This document shows positions 21,601-33,261 of a stretch of 64,000 nt of DNA, one piece after another. The stretch comes from Halocaridina rubra (taxonomy: Eukaryota > Arthropoda > Malacostraca > Decapoda > Atyidae), in contig JAXCGZ010001926.1 of NCBI GenBank assembly GCA_037179515.1, positions 93,501 through 157,500 of the forward strand, written 5' to 3'. The translations under genes were made by a program, and so were the position numbers. A model generated the notes under the pieces. It had not been told where the DNA came from. It saw nothing but the letters and a program-made list of their open reading frames with translations, and did not search any database. Within the stretch, counting starts at the first letter, position 1, and every line of letters begins with the position of its first letter.

Positions 21601-22752
21601 TCCCATCCCCTGATCTTCTGCCATTATCTTCTTTATCTCCCCTTTGTCTGGAAGAACTCAGAAATGAATGAAAATTTTTCTTCTCTTTCCTCATATATCC
21701 TTCTAGCCTCTTGCAACAGGTTTTTGCTCCTTTCCATCTCTTCCTGTTTTCTGTATCGTCTAGTGAACACTTCTTTTGAATTCCTGAAGGCCTTTTAGAC
21801 TTTTTTTCCTCATCAATATTTCTCTACATGTGTCCCCTCTGTCAAAGGTTACTTTTGCTGGTCTCTTCTTTCCCTCCCTAGAATAACTACCTAGCTGGTG
21901 AATGTTTGTAATATCCTCAGGACCCCAAACTACTCCAAGTTTTCTTATCAGGTCTACAACCCTAGCTTTATTCTTCAAGTCTCCCCTGCCATGTTGGCTC
22001 CTGGGATTTGCTTATGCCTGAGATTACCACTGTCTTCTCTTTATCAAGTGCCTGTTTAATCAGTGGATTTACCCTTTCCATCACAACGTCTTTCATTTTT
22101 CTTATTACTGTTCCTTTATAGTCAACTGTTTGCATGTTTTCCAGTGCCACCACCTTCACAGCCTCTTTTACTGCCACATTCCCCATTAGTGCATCAGCAA
22201 AGGAAGTTTTCATGGCATCATATTCTGTATTTAGCTCCTGAAACTTTTTTTAAACAGTTCGATGTTTTCCTTAATCTGGACATTCCAAACTGCAAACTCG
22301 TCTCTCTCAGAAGAGAGCAGTGAACTAACATTTAATTAATTTAGGTTGTCATTCAGCTGTTTGTTGTTATCTCCTTGTTTAGAAATTCTGGTTTCTAGTT
22401 CACACTTTACCCCTTCCAGTTTCTTTATTCGTTTTTTTAGTTCTATTCTATCTTGCACTTGTGCTTTATTTGCTTCCTCCAAACATCTTATTTCCTCTGC
22501 GATTGTTTCATTCTCTTTCATTTCTCTATCCATACTCCGACTTTTATCATCAAGGTTAACCATTGTCTCTAATTCCTTGACTTTCTGTTTTAATCTCCTA
22601 ACAGCTACTCCTCCTCCTGCTACATTCCAAGGAGATCCTCTACAATCCCTCCCCAACCATTGTATGGGGGAGTTAGGGACAGAGATGGAATCATTTTCAT
22701 GTTTTCTTTCACAGAATATAGAGAAAAAAAAGAAAAAAAAAGAGAAAAGCAT
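21601..22752 (-). pseudogene. LINE ORF1 of L4 (coiled coil plus RRM-like), decayed
   Basis: Frames at 22336-22752, 21968-22213 and 21760-21978 match the better preserved ORF1 of L6. They cover a heptad-rich helical region (KELETMVNLDDK, KKRIKKLEGVKCELE), a linker (AVKEAVKVVALENMQ) and the C-terminal nucleic-acid-binding-like part (VVISGISKSQEPTWQGRLEE; TNIHQLGSYSREGKKRPAK). ORF1 proteins of this kind are thought to bind element RNA. Several frameshifts break it. Confidence 0.75.
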
Positions 22753-23064
22753 CTATTTAACTTCACACAGAATTTCTATATCTTCATATGAGTACTATTT
22801 AGTTACTCAATTCACCTCTTTTCCGGTAATACACATCCTAAGTTAAAATTTGACTTTGGTAAAATGAGGGAAAAAATGCAAAACAAAAGTTCACTTGAAG
22901 GAAAATTCGAATTTGTATCTGAGACACCCACCTGCTTCTGCTATATATTTTTCTTAACTGATAAACCGGTCATTTCAGAAAAAAAATATTAATCACTTGC
23001 TAACCAAGGTATGATATCACAGGATCAGACTTTATATTTAACTCAATTTATACAAAATAAAAAG

Positions 23065-23801
23065 TGTGATTACCTAATTGTGTTTACGGGAAAGAGCCCA
23101 ACGCTCGTATCTTCCCGTCTCCTGATCGGTTCCATTTTATACTCAGTGATACTTATCATACCTGTCCTTAAAACTATGGATTGAGATAGCATTAACTACC
23201 TCCTCGCTTAGCCAATTCCAATTATCAACTACTCTTACACTGAAAAAGTATTTCCTTACATCCTGCAAAGAAGTTTTCTTACCAAGCTTCAAACTATGAC
23301 CTCTAGTTCTAGAGCCAGACATATCAAAATATCGATCCCTATCCACTCTATCATAACCATGAAGGAATTTAAAGACTGTCACCATATCCCCCCTCACTCT
23401 TCTAGCATCGAGTGATGGTAAGTCTAATTCCCTCAGCCTCTCATCATAACTGAGATTGCGTATTTCTGGCACCAGTTTCGTGGCATGTCTTTGAACTTTT
23501 TCAAGCTTAGCTATGTGCTTTTTCAAGTGCGGATTCCAAAAGGGGGCTGCATATTCTAGTTTTGGCCTCACATAGGTTACATAAATATTTCTGAACATTT
23601 CCTTGTCCATGTGCTAAGGCTACCCTTACATTTGATAAGAATGCACATGCTGCCCTTACTATTCCATTTATATGTATTTCTGGAGACAAATCTGCCAGTA
23701 TGTTTACTCCTAGATCTCTCTCATTTTCTGTCTCTTGAAGTTGTACTCCAGCCACCGAGTAGTCAAGCTTGGGCCTTCTTGCACTTGTACCCATTCTCAT
23801 T
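23065..23801 (-). mobile_element. CR1-like LINE copy L5a (3' fragment)
   Basis: This fragment has the tail plus C-terminal domain on minus (frames 23143-23610 and 23507-23800). It ends at 'acccattctcatta', where L5b's 3' end takes over with a few shared bases. A 4-base deletion near 23614 shifts the frame. Confidence 0.85.
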
Positions 23802-26800
23802 ATCTTCCCGTCTCCTGATTGGTTCCATTTTGTACTTAGTGATGCTTATCATACCTGTCCTTAAACCTATGGATTGAGATAGCAGTAACTACCTCCTCCC
23901 TTAGCCAATTCCAATTATCAACTACTTTTACACTGAAAAAGTATTTCCTTACATCCTGCAAAGAAGTTTTCTTACGAAGTTTCAAACTATGACCTCTAGT
24001 TCTAGAGCCTGCCATATCAAAATATCGATCCCTATCCACTCTATCATAACCATGAGGAAATTTAAAGACTGTCACCATATCCCCCCCTCAGTCTTCTAGC
24101 TTCGAGTGATGGGAAGTCTAATTCCCTCAGCCTTTCATCATAACTGAAATTACGTATTTCTAGCACCAGTTTCGTGGCATGGCTTTGAACTTTTTCAAGC
24201 TTAGTTATGTGCTTTTTCAAGTGCAGATTCCAAAAGGGGGCTGCATATTAAAGTTTTGGCCTCATATAGCATACATAAATATTTCTGAATATTTCCTTGT
24301 CCATGTGCCTGAAGGCTACCCTTACATTTGATAAGAAGGCATATGCTGCCCTTACTATGCCATTTATATGTGTTTCTGGAGACAAATCTGCCAGTATGTT
24401 TACTCCTACATATCTCTCATTCTCTGTCTCTTGAAGTTGTATTCCAGCCACCGAGTAGTCAAGCTTGGACCTTCTTGCTCTTGTACCCATTCTCATTACC
24501 TTACATTTTGAAGTATTGAATTTCATTAGCCACTTTTCTGACCACTCATGCAAACTATGTAGTACTTCTTGAAGTTCTCTACCATTGTTCTTGTTTCCTA
24601 TTTTCTTCACAATCTTTGCATAATCTGCAAACATATTCATGAATGAATTTATAGACTCTGGTAGGTCATTTACATATACAAGGAACAAAAGTGCCCCTAA
24701 AACTGAACCCTGTGGAACTCCATTACTAACTCTACTCCATTCAGACACTGAGTGTCTTACTCTAACCCTCTGTTCCCTTCCTCCTAAGTAAGGTTTTATC
24801 CATTCCAAGACATTTCCACCTATTCTAGCCATTGCTTGCAGCTTCTTAATAAGTCTCCCATGTGGAACAGTGTCAAACGCTTTCTGGAAGTCTAGGAATA
24901 TGCACTCTGCCCAGCCCTCTCTTTCCTGTAAGATTCGGCTTACCTCATCATAAAATTCTAATAAGTTTGTCATTGTTGATATACCTTCTCTGAGGCCATG
25001 TTGCCTCACTGACAAAAAGTTGAAGGATTCCAAGTGAAGTGAGATATGTTTCCTTAGTAGTTTCTCCATAACGTTGCAAACTATGCTGGTCAAGGAAACT
25101 GGTCTATAGTTCAGAGCAGTGTCCTCCTTACCTTTTTGAAGATAGGTATCACGTTTGCTTGTTTCCAGCATTTTGGAATCTCCCCTGACTCCAGTGACTT
25201 TTTAAATATGATAATTAGTGCCACTGATATTGAGTTTGCACATTTTTTAAGTACATGAGGGGATATGTCATCAGGACCTGTAGCTTTATGAACATCTAAC
25301 TCCATCAGCGCCTTGCATACCTCTGTGGCTGTAAGGTTAATATTCTCTTATACCGGCCCTTGAGCTTCTATCTCTGCAATCTGAGGGGATGGGGTATTTT
25401 CTACTGTAAATACTGACAAACTCCTTATTCAATTCTTTGCAGATCTCTTCATCCGTCTCAGTGATGCTTCCATCCTCTCTCTTAAACCTTAAAACCTGTT
25501 CTTTTACCTTCAGTTTTCCTCTGATAAAGCTGTGGAAAAGCTTGGGATTTTCTTTAGCCTTCCTGGTGATGTCCCTCTCATAGTCATTCTCTGCCTCTCT
25601 TCTTTTACTCAGGTAGTCATTTCTTGCTCTTTTGTAGGTTTGCCAGGCATTTATGTTTTTTCTCCTATACCTTTTCCAGCATTTGTCTTTCCAAACCTTA
25701 GCTCTTTTACACTCATTATCAAACCATTTCTCTCTGGCATATATTACACCTACTTTGGTGACAGGTATGCAGCAATCTACTCTTTCCATATTTCTCACAA
25801 AAGATGTCATACATTTCTTGTACAGATTTGTTGTAAAATAAGGTTCTCCAGTCAATAACTGCAAAAAGCTCATTCATTTTGACGTAATCTCATTTCGGAT
25901 AGTTCCTCCTCATGTCCTCAGTGCCTCTACTCTCAGGCAGAATATCTTCAATGATATACTCCATCAACAACACACAGTGGTTACTCTTTCCAATTGGTGG
26001 TTCATACTCAATTTTTTCAATATCCAACACATTATATGTGAACACTAGATCAAGTAGTGATGGCTCATCCCCACCCCTGGCCCTCGGTTCCATTACATGG
26101 TGGTGTAGGAAATTCTCTTGTACACAATCTAGGCATCTTGCCCTGAATGAGTCCTCACCACTGTGTGGGTCAAGATTTATCCAATCTATCTCTTTATGAT
26201 TAAAATCTCCCATAATCAAAATCCTACATTTTCTCTCCCGTGCCATGTTAACAACTGAGTTTATGACTTAAATAGTACCTATATGACCTTCCTCAAAAAC
26301 TTCTAGCCTATTCTGGTTCCTTGGTGGAGTATATACAACAGTTATTATAATGCTCTCTGACCCAGTATTTATGCGAGCAACAAGAAATTCCTTGAACTCA
26401 CTTTCTATAGCCAAGTTTATTTCTTCAACTTTAATCCTTTCACTTATGAGCAGTGCTATCCCTCCACCAGTCCTCTCAGATCTTTCAACCCTTAATATTC
26501 TGAAACCCTTAGGAAAAACTGTGACACTGTTTATGTCCCCACTGAACTTGGTCTCTGTAATTGCTACTATATCTGCCTTACTGTTGTGAATCCTATCTTT
26601 TAATTCTACCGACTAACCAGCTAATCCATCAGCATTTGTGTATAACAATTTTAATGAGGCCCCATCCCCTAATCTTCTGTCATTATCTTCTTTATCTCCC
26701 CTTTGTCTGGAAGAACTCTGAAATGAAAATTTTTCTTCTTCTTCATTTCTTTCCTCATTTAACCTTCTTGCCTCTTACAACAAGTTTTTGATCTTTCCCA

Positions 26801-26911
26801 TCTCTTCCTGTGTTCTGTATTGTCTAATGAACACTTCTTTGAATTCTTGAAGGTCTTTTAGACTTTTTTTTCTCAACAATATTTCCCTACATGTTTCCCC
26901 TCTGAAATGTT
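23802..26911 (-). mobile_element. CR1-like LINE copy L5b (lacks tail and most of ORF1)
   Basis: It starts inside the 3' hairpin ('tcttcccgtctcctg'), missing the last 45 or so bases. It continues through ORF2 into the last part of ORF1, where it abuts L6. Confidence 0.85.
23836..26640 (-). pseudogene. LINE ORF2 of L5b, frameshifted
   Basis: An RT frame of 307 codons (24248-25171) holds [48 protein letters not shown] and MFADYAKIVKK. The last shows the RT aspartate pair changed to D-Y, so catalysis is lost. Endonuclease parts lie at 25337-26246 (GDFNHKEIDWINLDPHSGED). The ORF ends within the C-terminal domain at 23836-24078. Frame breaks lie near 24080, 24245, 25140, 25330 and 25880. Confidence 0.85.
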
Positions 26912-29690
26912 ACTATGGTTTGAGATAGCAGTAACTACCTCATCGCTTAGATAATTAAAAATATCAACTACTCTTACACTGAAAAAGTATTTCCTTACAT
27001 CCTGCAAACAAGTTTTCTTACCAAGCTTCAAACTATGACCTCTAGTTCTAGAGCCTGCCATATCAAAATATCGATCCCTATCCACTCTATCATAACCATG
27101 AAGGAATTTAAAGACTGTCACAATATCCCCCCTCACTCTTCTAGCTTCAAGTGATGGTAAGTCTAATTCCCTCAGCCTCTCATCATAACTGAGATTGCGT
27201 ATTTCTGGCACCAGTTTCATGGCATATCTTTGAACTTTTTCAAGCTTAGCTATGTGCTTTTTCAAGTGTGGATTCCAAAAGGGGGCTTCATATTCGAGTT
27301 TTGGCCTCACATAGGATACATATATATTTCTGAACATTTCCTTGTCCATGTGCCTGAAGGCTACCCTTACATTTGATAAGAATGCAAATGCTGCCCTTAC
27401 TATGCCATTTATATGTATTTCTGGAGATATATCTGCCAGTATGTTTACTCCTAGATCTCTCTCATTTTCTGTCTCTTGAAGTTGTACTCCAGCCACCGAG
27501 TAGTCAAGCTTGGGCCTCCTTGCACTTGTACCCATTCTCATTACCTTACATTTTGAAGTATTGAATTTCATTAGCCACTTTTCTGACCACTCAAGCAGAC
27601 TATTTAGATCCTCCTGAAGTTCTCTACCATTGTTCTCGTTTTTTACTTTCTTCACAATCTTTGCATCATCTGCAAACATATTCCTGAATGAATTTACAGA
27701 CTCTGGTAGGTCATTTACATATACAAAGAACAAAAGTGGCCCTAAAACTGAACCCTGTGGAACTCCACTACTAACTCTTCTCCATTCAGACACCGAGTGT
27801 CTTACTTTAACCCTCTGTTCCCTTCCTTCTAAGTAAGTTTTTATCCATTCCAAGACATTTCCACCTATTCTAGCCATTGATTGCAGCTTCCTAATAAGTC
27901 TCCCATATGGAACAGTGTCAAATGCTTTCTGGAAGTCTAGGAATATGCAATCTGCCCAGCCCTCTCTTTCCTGTAAGATTTGGCTTACCTCATCATAAAA
28001 TTCTAATAAGTTTGTTACTGTTGATCTACCTTCTCTGAAGCCATGTTGCCTCACTGACAAAAAGTTGAAGGATTCCAAGTGAAGAGAGATATATTTCCTT
28101 AGTAGTTTCTCCATAACTTTGCAAACTATGCTGGTCAAGGAAACTGGTCTATAGTTCAGAGCCGTATCCCTCCTTCCCTTTTTGAAGATAGGTATCACAT
28201 TTGCTTGTTTCCAGCATCTTGGAATCTCCCTTGACTCCAGTGACATTTTATATATGATACTTAGTGCCACTGATATTGAGTTTGCACATTTTTTAAGTAC
28301 ATTAGGGGATATGTCATCATGACCTGTAGCTTTATGAACATCTAAATCCATCAGAGCTTTGCATACCTCTGTGGCTGTAAGGTTGATGTTCTCTTATAAC
28401 GGCCCTTGAGCTTCCATTTCTGCAATCTGAGGGGGTGGGGTATTTTCTACTGTAAATACTGACAAACTCCTTGTTCAATTCTTTGCAAATCTCTTCATCC
28501 GTCTCAGTGATGCTTCTATCCGCTCTCTTCAGCCTTAAAACCTGTTCTTTTACCTTCAGTTTTCCTCTGATAAAGCTGTGGAAAAGCTTGGAATTTTCTT
28601 TAGCCTTCCTGGTGATGCCCCTCTCATAGTCTCTCTCTCTGCCTCTCTCCTTTTACTTAGGTAGTCATTTCTCGCTCTTTTGTAGGTTTGCCAGGCATTT
28701 ATGTTGTTTCTCCTCCTATACCTTTTCCAGCATTTGTCTCTCCACTCCTTAGCTCTTTTACACTCATTATCGAACCATTTCTCTCTGGCATGAATTACAC
28801 CTACTTTGGTGACAGGTATGCAGCAATCTACTATCTTCCCATATTTCTCACAAAAGATGTCATACATTTCTTGTACAGATTTGTTGTAAAATAAGGTTCT
28901 CCAATCAATAACTGCAAAAAGCTCATTCATTTTGATGTAATCTCCTTTCGGATAGTTCCTCCTCATGTCCTCAGTGCCTCTACTCTCAGGCAGAATATCT
29001 TCAATGATATACTCCATCAACAACACACAGTGGTCACTTTCCAATTGGTGGTTCATACTCAATTTTTTCAATATCCAACACATTATCTGTGAATACTAGA
29101 TGTAGTGATGGCTCATCCCCACCCCTGGCCGTCGTTGGTTCCATTACATGGTGTAGAAAATTCCCTTGTACGCAATCTAGGAATCTTGCCCCGAATGAGT
29201 CCTCACCACTGTGTGGGTCAAGATTTATCCAATCTATCTCTTTATGATTAAAATCTCCCATAACTAAAATCCTACATTTTTTTCCCGTGCCATGTTAACA
29301 ACTGAGTTTATGACTTCAATAGTACCTATATGACTTTCCTCATAAACTTCAAGCCTATTCTGGTTCCTTGGTGGGTTATATACAACAGTTATTATAATGC
29401 TCTCTGACCCAGTATTTATGCGAGCAACAAGAAATTCCTCGAACTCACTTTCTACAGCCAAGTTTATTTTTTCAACTTGAATCCTTTCACTTATGAGCAG
29501 CGCTATCCCTCCACCAGTCCTCTTAGATAATTCAACCTTTAATATTCTGAAGCCTTTAGGAAAAACTGTGACTATTTATGTCCTCACTCAACTTAGTCTC
29601 AGTAATTGCTACTATATCTGCCTTACTGTTGTGAATCCTATCTTTTAATTCTACTGCCTTACTAGCTAATCCATCAGCACTTGTGTATAA
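26912..29690 (-). pseudogene. LINE ORF2 of L6: long RT frame, broken endonuclease
   Basis: A 492-codon RT frame (26873-28351, minus) spans [78 protein letters not shown] and the complete C-terminal domain. The active-site aspartates are all present. The endonuclease is split into 28556-29083, 29034-29261 and 29264-29461 by frame breaks, including small deletions near 29100 and 29150. The final residues of the long frame come from the L5b junction, not from the LINE itself. Confidence 0.9.
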
Positions 29691-29695
29691 CAATC

Positions 29696-30773
29696 TTAAT
29701 GAGGCCCCATCCCCTGATCGTCTGTCATTATCTTCTTTATCTCCCCTTTGTCTGGAAGAACCCTGAAACGAAAATTTTTCTTCTCTTCTTCATTTCTTTC
29801 CTCATTCAACCTTCTTGCCTCTTCCAACAAGTTTTTGATCTTTCCCATCTCTTCCTGTGTTCTGTATCGTCTAATGACCACTTCTTTGAATTCATGAAGG
29901 TCTTTTAGACTTTTTTCGCAACAATATTTCCCTACATGTTTCCCCTCTCTCAAACGTTACTTTTGTTGGTCTCGGCTTTCCTTCCCTCGAATATTTACCT
30001 AGTTGGTGTATGTTTACAATATCCTCAGGACCATATACTACTCCAAGCTTTCTTATCAGGTCTACAACCCTAGCTTTATTTTCTTCAAGTCTCCCCTGCC
30101 ATGTTGGCTCCTGGGATTTGCTTATGCCTGAGATTACCACTGTCTTCTCCGTATCAAGTGCCTGTCTGATGAGTGGGTTTGCCCTTTCCATCACAACGTC
30201 TTTCATTTTTTCGATTTCTGTCTCTTTATAGTCAACTGTTTGTATGTTTTCCAGTGCCACCACCTTTACAGCCTCTTTTACTGCCACATTCCCCCTTTGT
30301 GCATCAGCAAAGGAAGTTTTCATGGCATCATTTTCCATATTCAGCTCCTGGAACTCTTTTCTGAACTGTTCAATGTTTTCCTTAATCTGGACATTCCAAG
30401 CAGCAATCTCGTCTCTCTCAGAAGAGAGCAGTGAACTAACATCTAATTCCTTTAGGTTGTCATTCAGCTGTTTGTTTTTATCTTCTTGTTTAGAAATTCT
30501 AGATTCTAGTTGACTCTTTTCCCCTTCCAGCTTCTTTATTCTTTTTTCTAGTTCCTTTCTCTCCTGCCCTTGTGCTTTATTTTCTTCCTCCAAAGATCTT
30601 ATTTGCTCTCTGAGTGTTTCTTTCTCTTTCATTTCTCCATCCATATTCCGAATTTTTTCATCAAGGTTTATAACCATTGCCTCTAAATTCTTGATTTCCT
30701 GTTTAAGTCTCCTAATGGCTACCCCTCCTACCGACCCATGGATGGGGGAGGTTTGGGACAGAGATGGCCGCAT
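29696..30773 (-). pseudogene. LINE ORF1 of L6: coiled coil plus RRM-like protein, one frameshift
   Basis: A 293-codon frame (29892-30773) starts at a Met shortly after the leader. Residues about 20-110 are charged heptads (RSLEEENKAQGQERKELEKR), predicting a long coiled coil for multimerisation. Residues about 205-290 (TVVISGISKSQEPTWQGRL, VNIHQLGKYSREGKPRPTKV, FERGETCREILLRKK) resemble the RRM-like/transposase-22 region of LINE ORF1 proteins. A frameshift near 29905 moves the last 70 or so codons (KSLKDLHEFKEVVIRRYRTQ...) to another frame, ending at 29696 close to the start of ORF2. ORF1 proteins bind and chaperone element RNA in well-studied LINEs. Confidence 0.75.
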
Positions 30774-31160
30774 ATTTATGTTCTCCCTCTCACAGAATAT
30801 AGAATGAAGAAGAGAAAGAGGAAAAAAAAAGAGAAAAACTTTTATTTAAGCTTCACACAGAATTTTTATATCTTCATATAAGTGCTATTTAGTGACTCAA
30901 TTTATCTCTTTTCTGGTAACACACATCTTAACTTAAAAACTTGACCATGGTAATTAAGGATAAAAAGAAAAAGAAAAAAAATGCAACAAAACAAAAGTCA
31001 AACCTGAAGGAAAATTTGAATTTGTGTCTGAGGAGGCACCCACTTGTTTCTGCTATATATTCTTCCTAACTGATAAACTCACTTCCTAACCAAGATATGT
31101 TATCACAGGATTAGACTTTACATTTAACTCAATATATATACAAAATAAAAAAAATAGTAA

Positions 31161-31337
31161 AAGAGAAAGCTAAAAGAAAAGCAAAAAATGAAGAAAATAA
31201 AGACAGCTGTACTACTTGGCAACTTAACTCAGTACAGTCGACAGGTGGATATTTGTTTTTTTTTTTAATTAATTATTTCGTGTATCAAACTAACTAACAA
31301 GTTAATATAAATGGGAAGGATACTGATTTTAACAATA
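31161..31337. other. unassigned spacer or extra LINE leader
   Basis: AT-rich sequence between the L6 leader and the tail of L7. No gene seen. It could be further leader of L6 absent from L4. Confidence 0.3.
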
Positions 31338-32101
31338 TGTGATTACCTAATTGTATTTACGGGAAAGAGCTCAAAGCTCGTATCTTCCCGTCTCCTGATC
31401 GGTTCCATTTTATACTTAGTGATACTTATCATACTTGTCCGTAAAACTATTGATTGAGTTAGACTTAACTACCTCCTCGCTTAGCCAATTTCAATTATCA
31501 ACTACTCTTACACTAAAAAAGTACTTTCTTACATTCTGCAAAGAAGTTTTCTTACCAAGCTTCAAACTATGACCTCTAGTTCTAGAGCCAGCCATATCAA
31601 AATATCGATCCCTATCCACTCTATCATAACCATAAAGGAATTTAAAGACTGTCACCATATCCCCCATCAATCTTCTAGCTTCGAGTGATGGTAAGCTTAA
31701 TTCCCTCAGCCTCTCATCATAACAGAGATTGCGTATATCTGGCACCAGTTTCGTGGCATGTCTTTGAACTTTTTCAAGCTTAGCTACGTGATTTTTCAAG
31801 TGCGGATTCCAAAAGGGGGCTGCATATTCTAGTATTGGCCTCACATAGGTTACATAAATATTTCTGAACATTTCCTTGTCCATGTGCCTGAAGACTACCC
31901 TTACATATGATAAGAAAGCATATGTTGCCCTTACTATGCCATTCATATGTATTTCTGGAGAGAAATCGGCCAGTATGTTTACTCCCAGATCTCTCTCATT
32001 CTCTGTCTCTCGAAGTTGTACTCCTGCCATTGAGTAGTCAAGCTTGGGCCTTCTTGCACTTGTACCCATTCTCATTACCTTATATTTTGAAGTATTGAAT
32101 T

Positions 32102-32103
<2 letters not shown>
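31338..32103 (-). mobile_element. CR1-like LINE copy L7 (3' fragment)
   Basis: Tail, hairpin and a 194-codon C-terminal frame (31491-32075). It is truncated where a (TA)n tract starts, so its 5' end lies in simple repeat. Confidence 0.85.

Positions 32104-32193
<90 letters not shown>
32104..32193. repeat. (TA)n microsatellite
   Basis: About 90 bp of uninterrupted TA dinucleotides abutting the truncated end of L7. Confidence 0.95.
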
Positions 32194-32196
<3 letters not shown>

Positions 32197-32335
32197 AATT
32201 ATTAACCTTCCTTTAGAGAGATATTACATGTTTATTTTCAATGAGTGACGTAGGGATGGACAAAATATATTAACCTAATTAGGCCTGGGCACCAAGAAAA
32301 TATTAAAAAAAAACATCAACTTAATGACAAGTTAC

Positions 32336-32520
32336 TCTGAACCTCTGTTTTCTTCTTGTTAGAGTAGATTTTATTCAGTATAAGATAATTCCACCTCTTT
32401 TTGCCATTACTTAGTTTATTAACTTGTTTTCCATGTGTGACTACATAAAAAAAACTTTGAAAAATCTCCGAATATGCAAGCTGCCCAGCCTTCTCTTCCT
32501 TGTAAGATGAAGCTTTCCTT
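32336..32520 (-). mobile_element. old CR1-like LINE fragment (L8)
   Basis: It aligns loosely to the RT segment between motifs A and B ('cctctgtttt', 'attccacctc', 'ccatgtgtgac', 'gcccagcc'). Heavy divergence and indels suggest an older copy than its neighbours. Confidence 0.6.
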
Positions 32521-32523
32521 ATG

Positions 32524-33190
32524 GATGTGTAATTACCTAATTGTGCTTACATGAAAGATCTTTATGCTCTTAACTCCCCGACTTCTTGTCAGTTCTGCTG
32601 TCATACTCAATTATACTTATCATATTTGTCCTTAAAAATATGAATTGACTTAGCATTAATTACTTCCTCCTTAACAAATTCCAATCATCAACAATCTTAC
32701 ACTAAAAAACAAGTAATTCCTTACATCCTGCAAAAGAAATTTTCATACGAAGCTTCAAACTAATAACTCTAGTTCTAGAGCCAGCCATATAAATATATCA
32801 ATCCCTATCCACTCTGTCAAAACCATGAAGAAATTAAAAAACCGTCACCATATCCTCCCTCATTCTTCTAGCTGCCAGTGATGGCGAGTCTAATTCCCTC
32901 AGCCTCGCCTCATAACTGAGAGTGCGTATTATCTAGCACCAGTTTCGTGGCATGTCTTTGAACTTTTGCCAGCTTATCTACATGATTTTTAAAGTGGGGA
33001 TTCGAAAAGGATGCTGCATATTCAAGCTTCAGCCTCACATAAGTTACTTAAACATTTCTGAACATTACCTTGTTCATGTGTCTGAAGGGTACCCTTACAT
33101 TTGCTAAGAAAACATATGCAGTCCTTACTATGTCCTTTATATGCAGTTGCGGAGACATATATACCTCACTCTGTTCCCCCTCTTCTGGCT
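32524..33190 (-). mobile_element. old CR1-like LINE 3' fragment (L9)
   Basis: Tail-like start ('taattacctaattgtgctt') with a decayed hairpin, then the C-terminal domain in pieces without a long frame. It is more diverged than L1-L7. Confidence 0.7.
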
Positions 33191-33261
33191 AGTTTACTGT
33201 TTTGTACTTTAACAATATAACTCCCTCTTACGTGGTTGGTTTCATTTATATTATTCACTAA

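Larger units (their letters stand above)
18562..23064 (-). mobile_element. CR1-like LINE copy L4, near full length, with a SINE insertion
   Basis: About 4.5 kb on minus including a 186 bp SINE. It retains the 3' hairpin, ORF2, ORF1 and a leader of about 300 bp. It lacks only about 10 bases of the tail, where it abuts L3. The leader end (about 23064) meets the tail of L5a directly. Comparison with L6 suggests a complete element of about 4.3 kb. Confidence 0.85.
26912..31160 (-). mobile_element. CR1-like LINE copy L6 (5' complete, 3' end missing)
   Basis: It begins in the last codons of ORF2 ('tgagatagcagtaactacc') with the hairpin and tail absent. It extends through ORF2 and ORF1 into a leader that stays alignable with L4 up to about 31155. 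The sequence to 31337 may be more leader or flank. It is the best view of ORF1 in the window. Confidence 0.85.
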
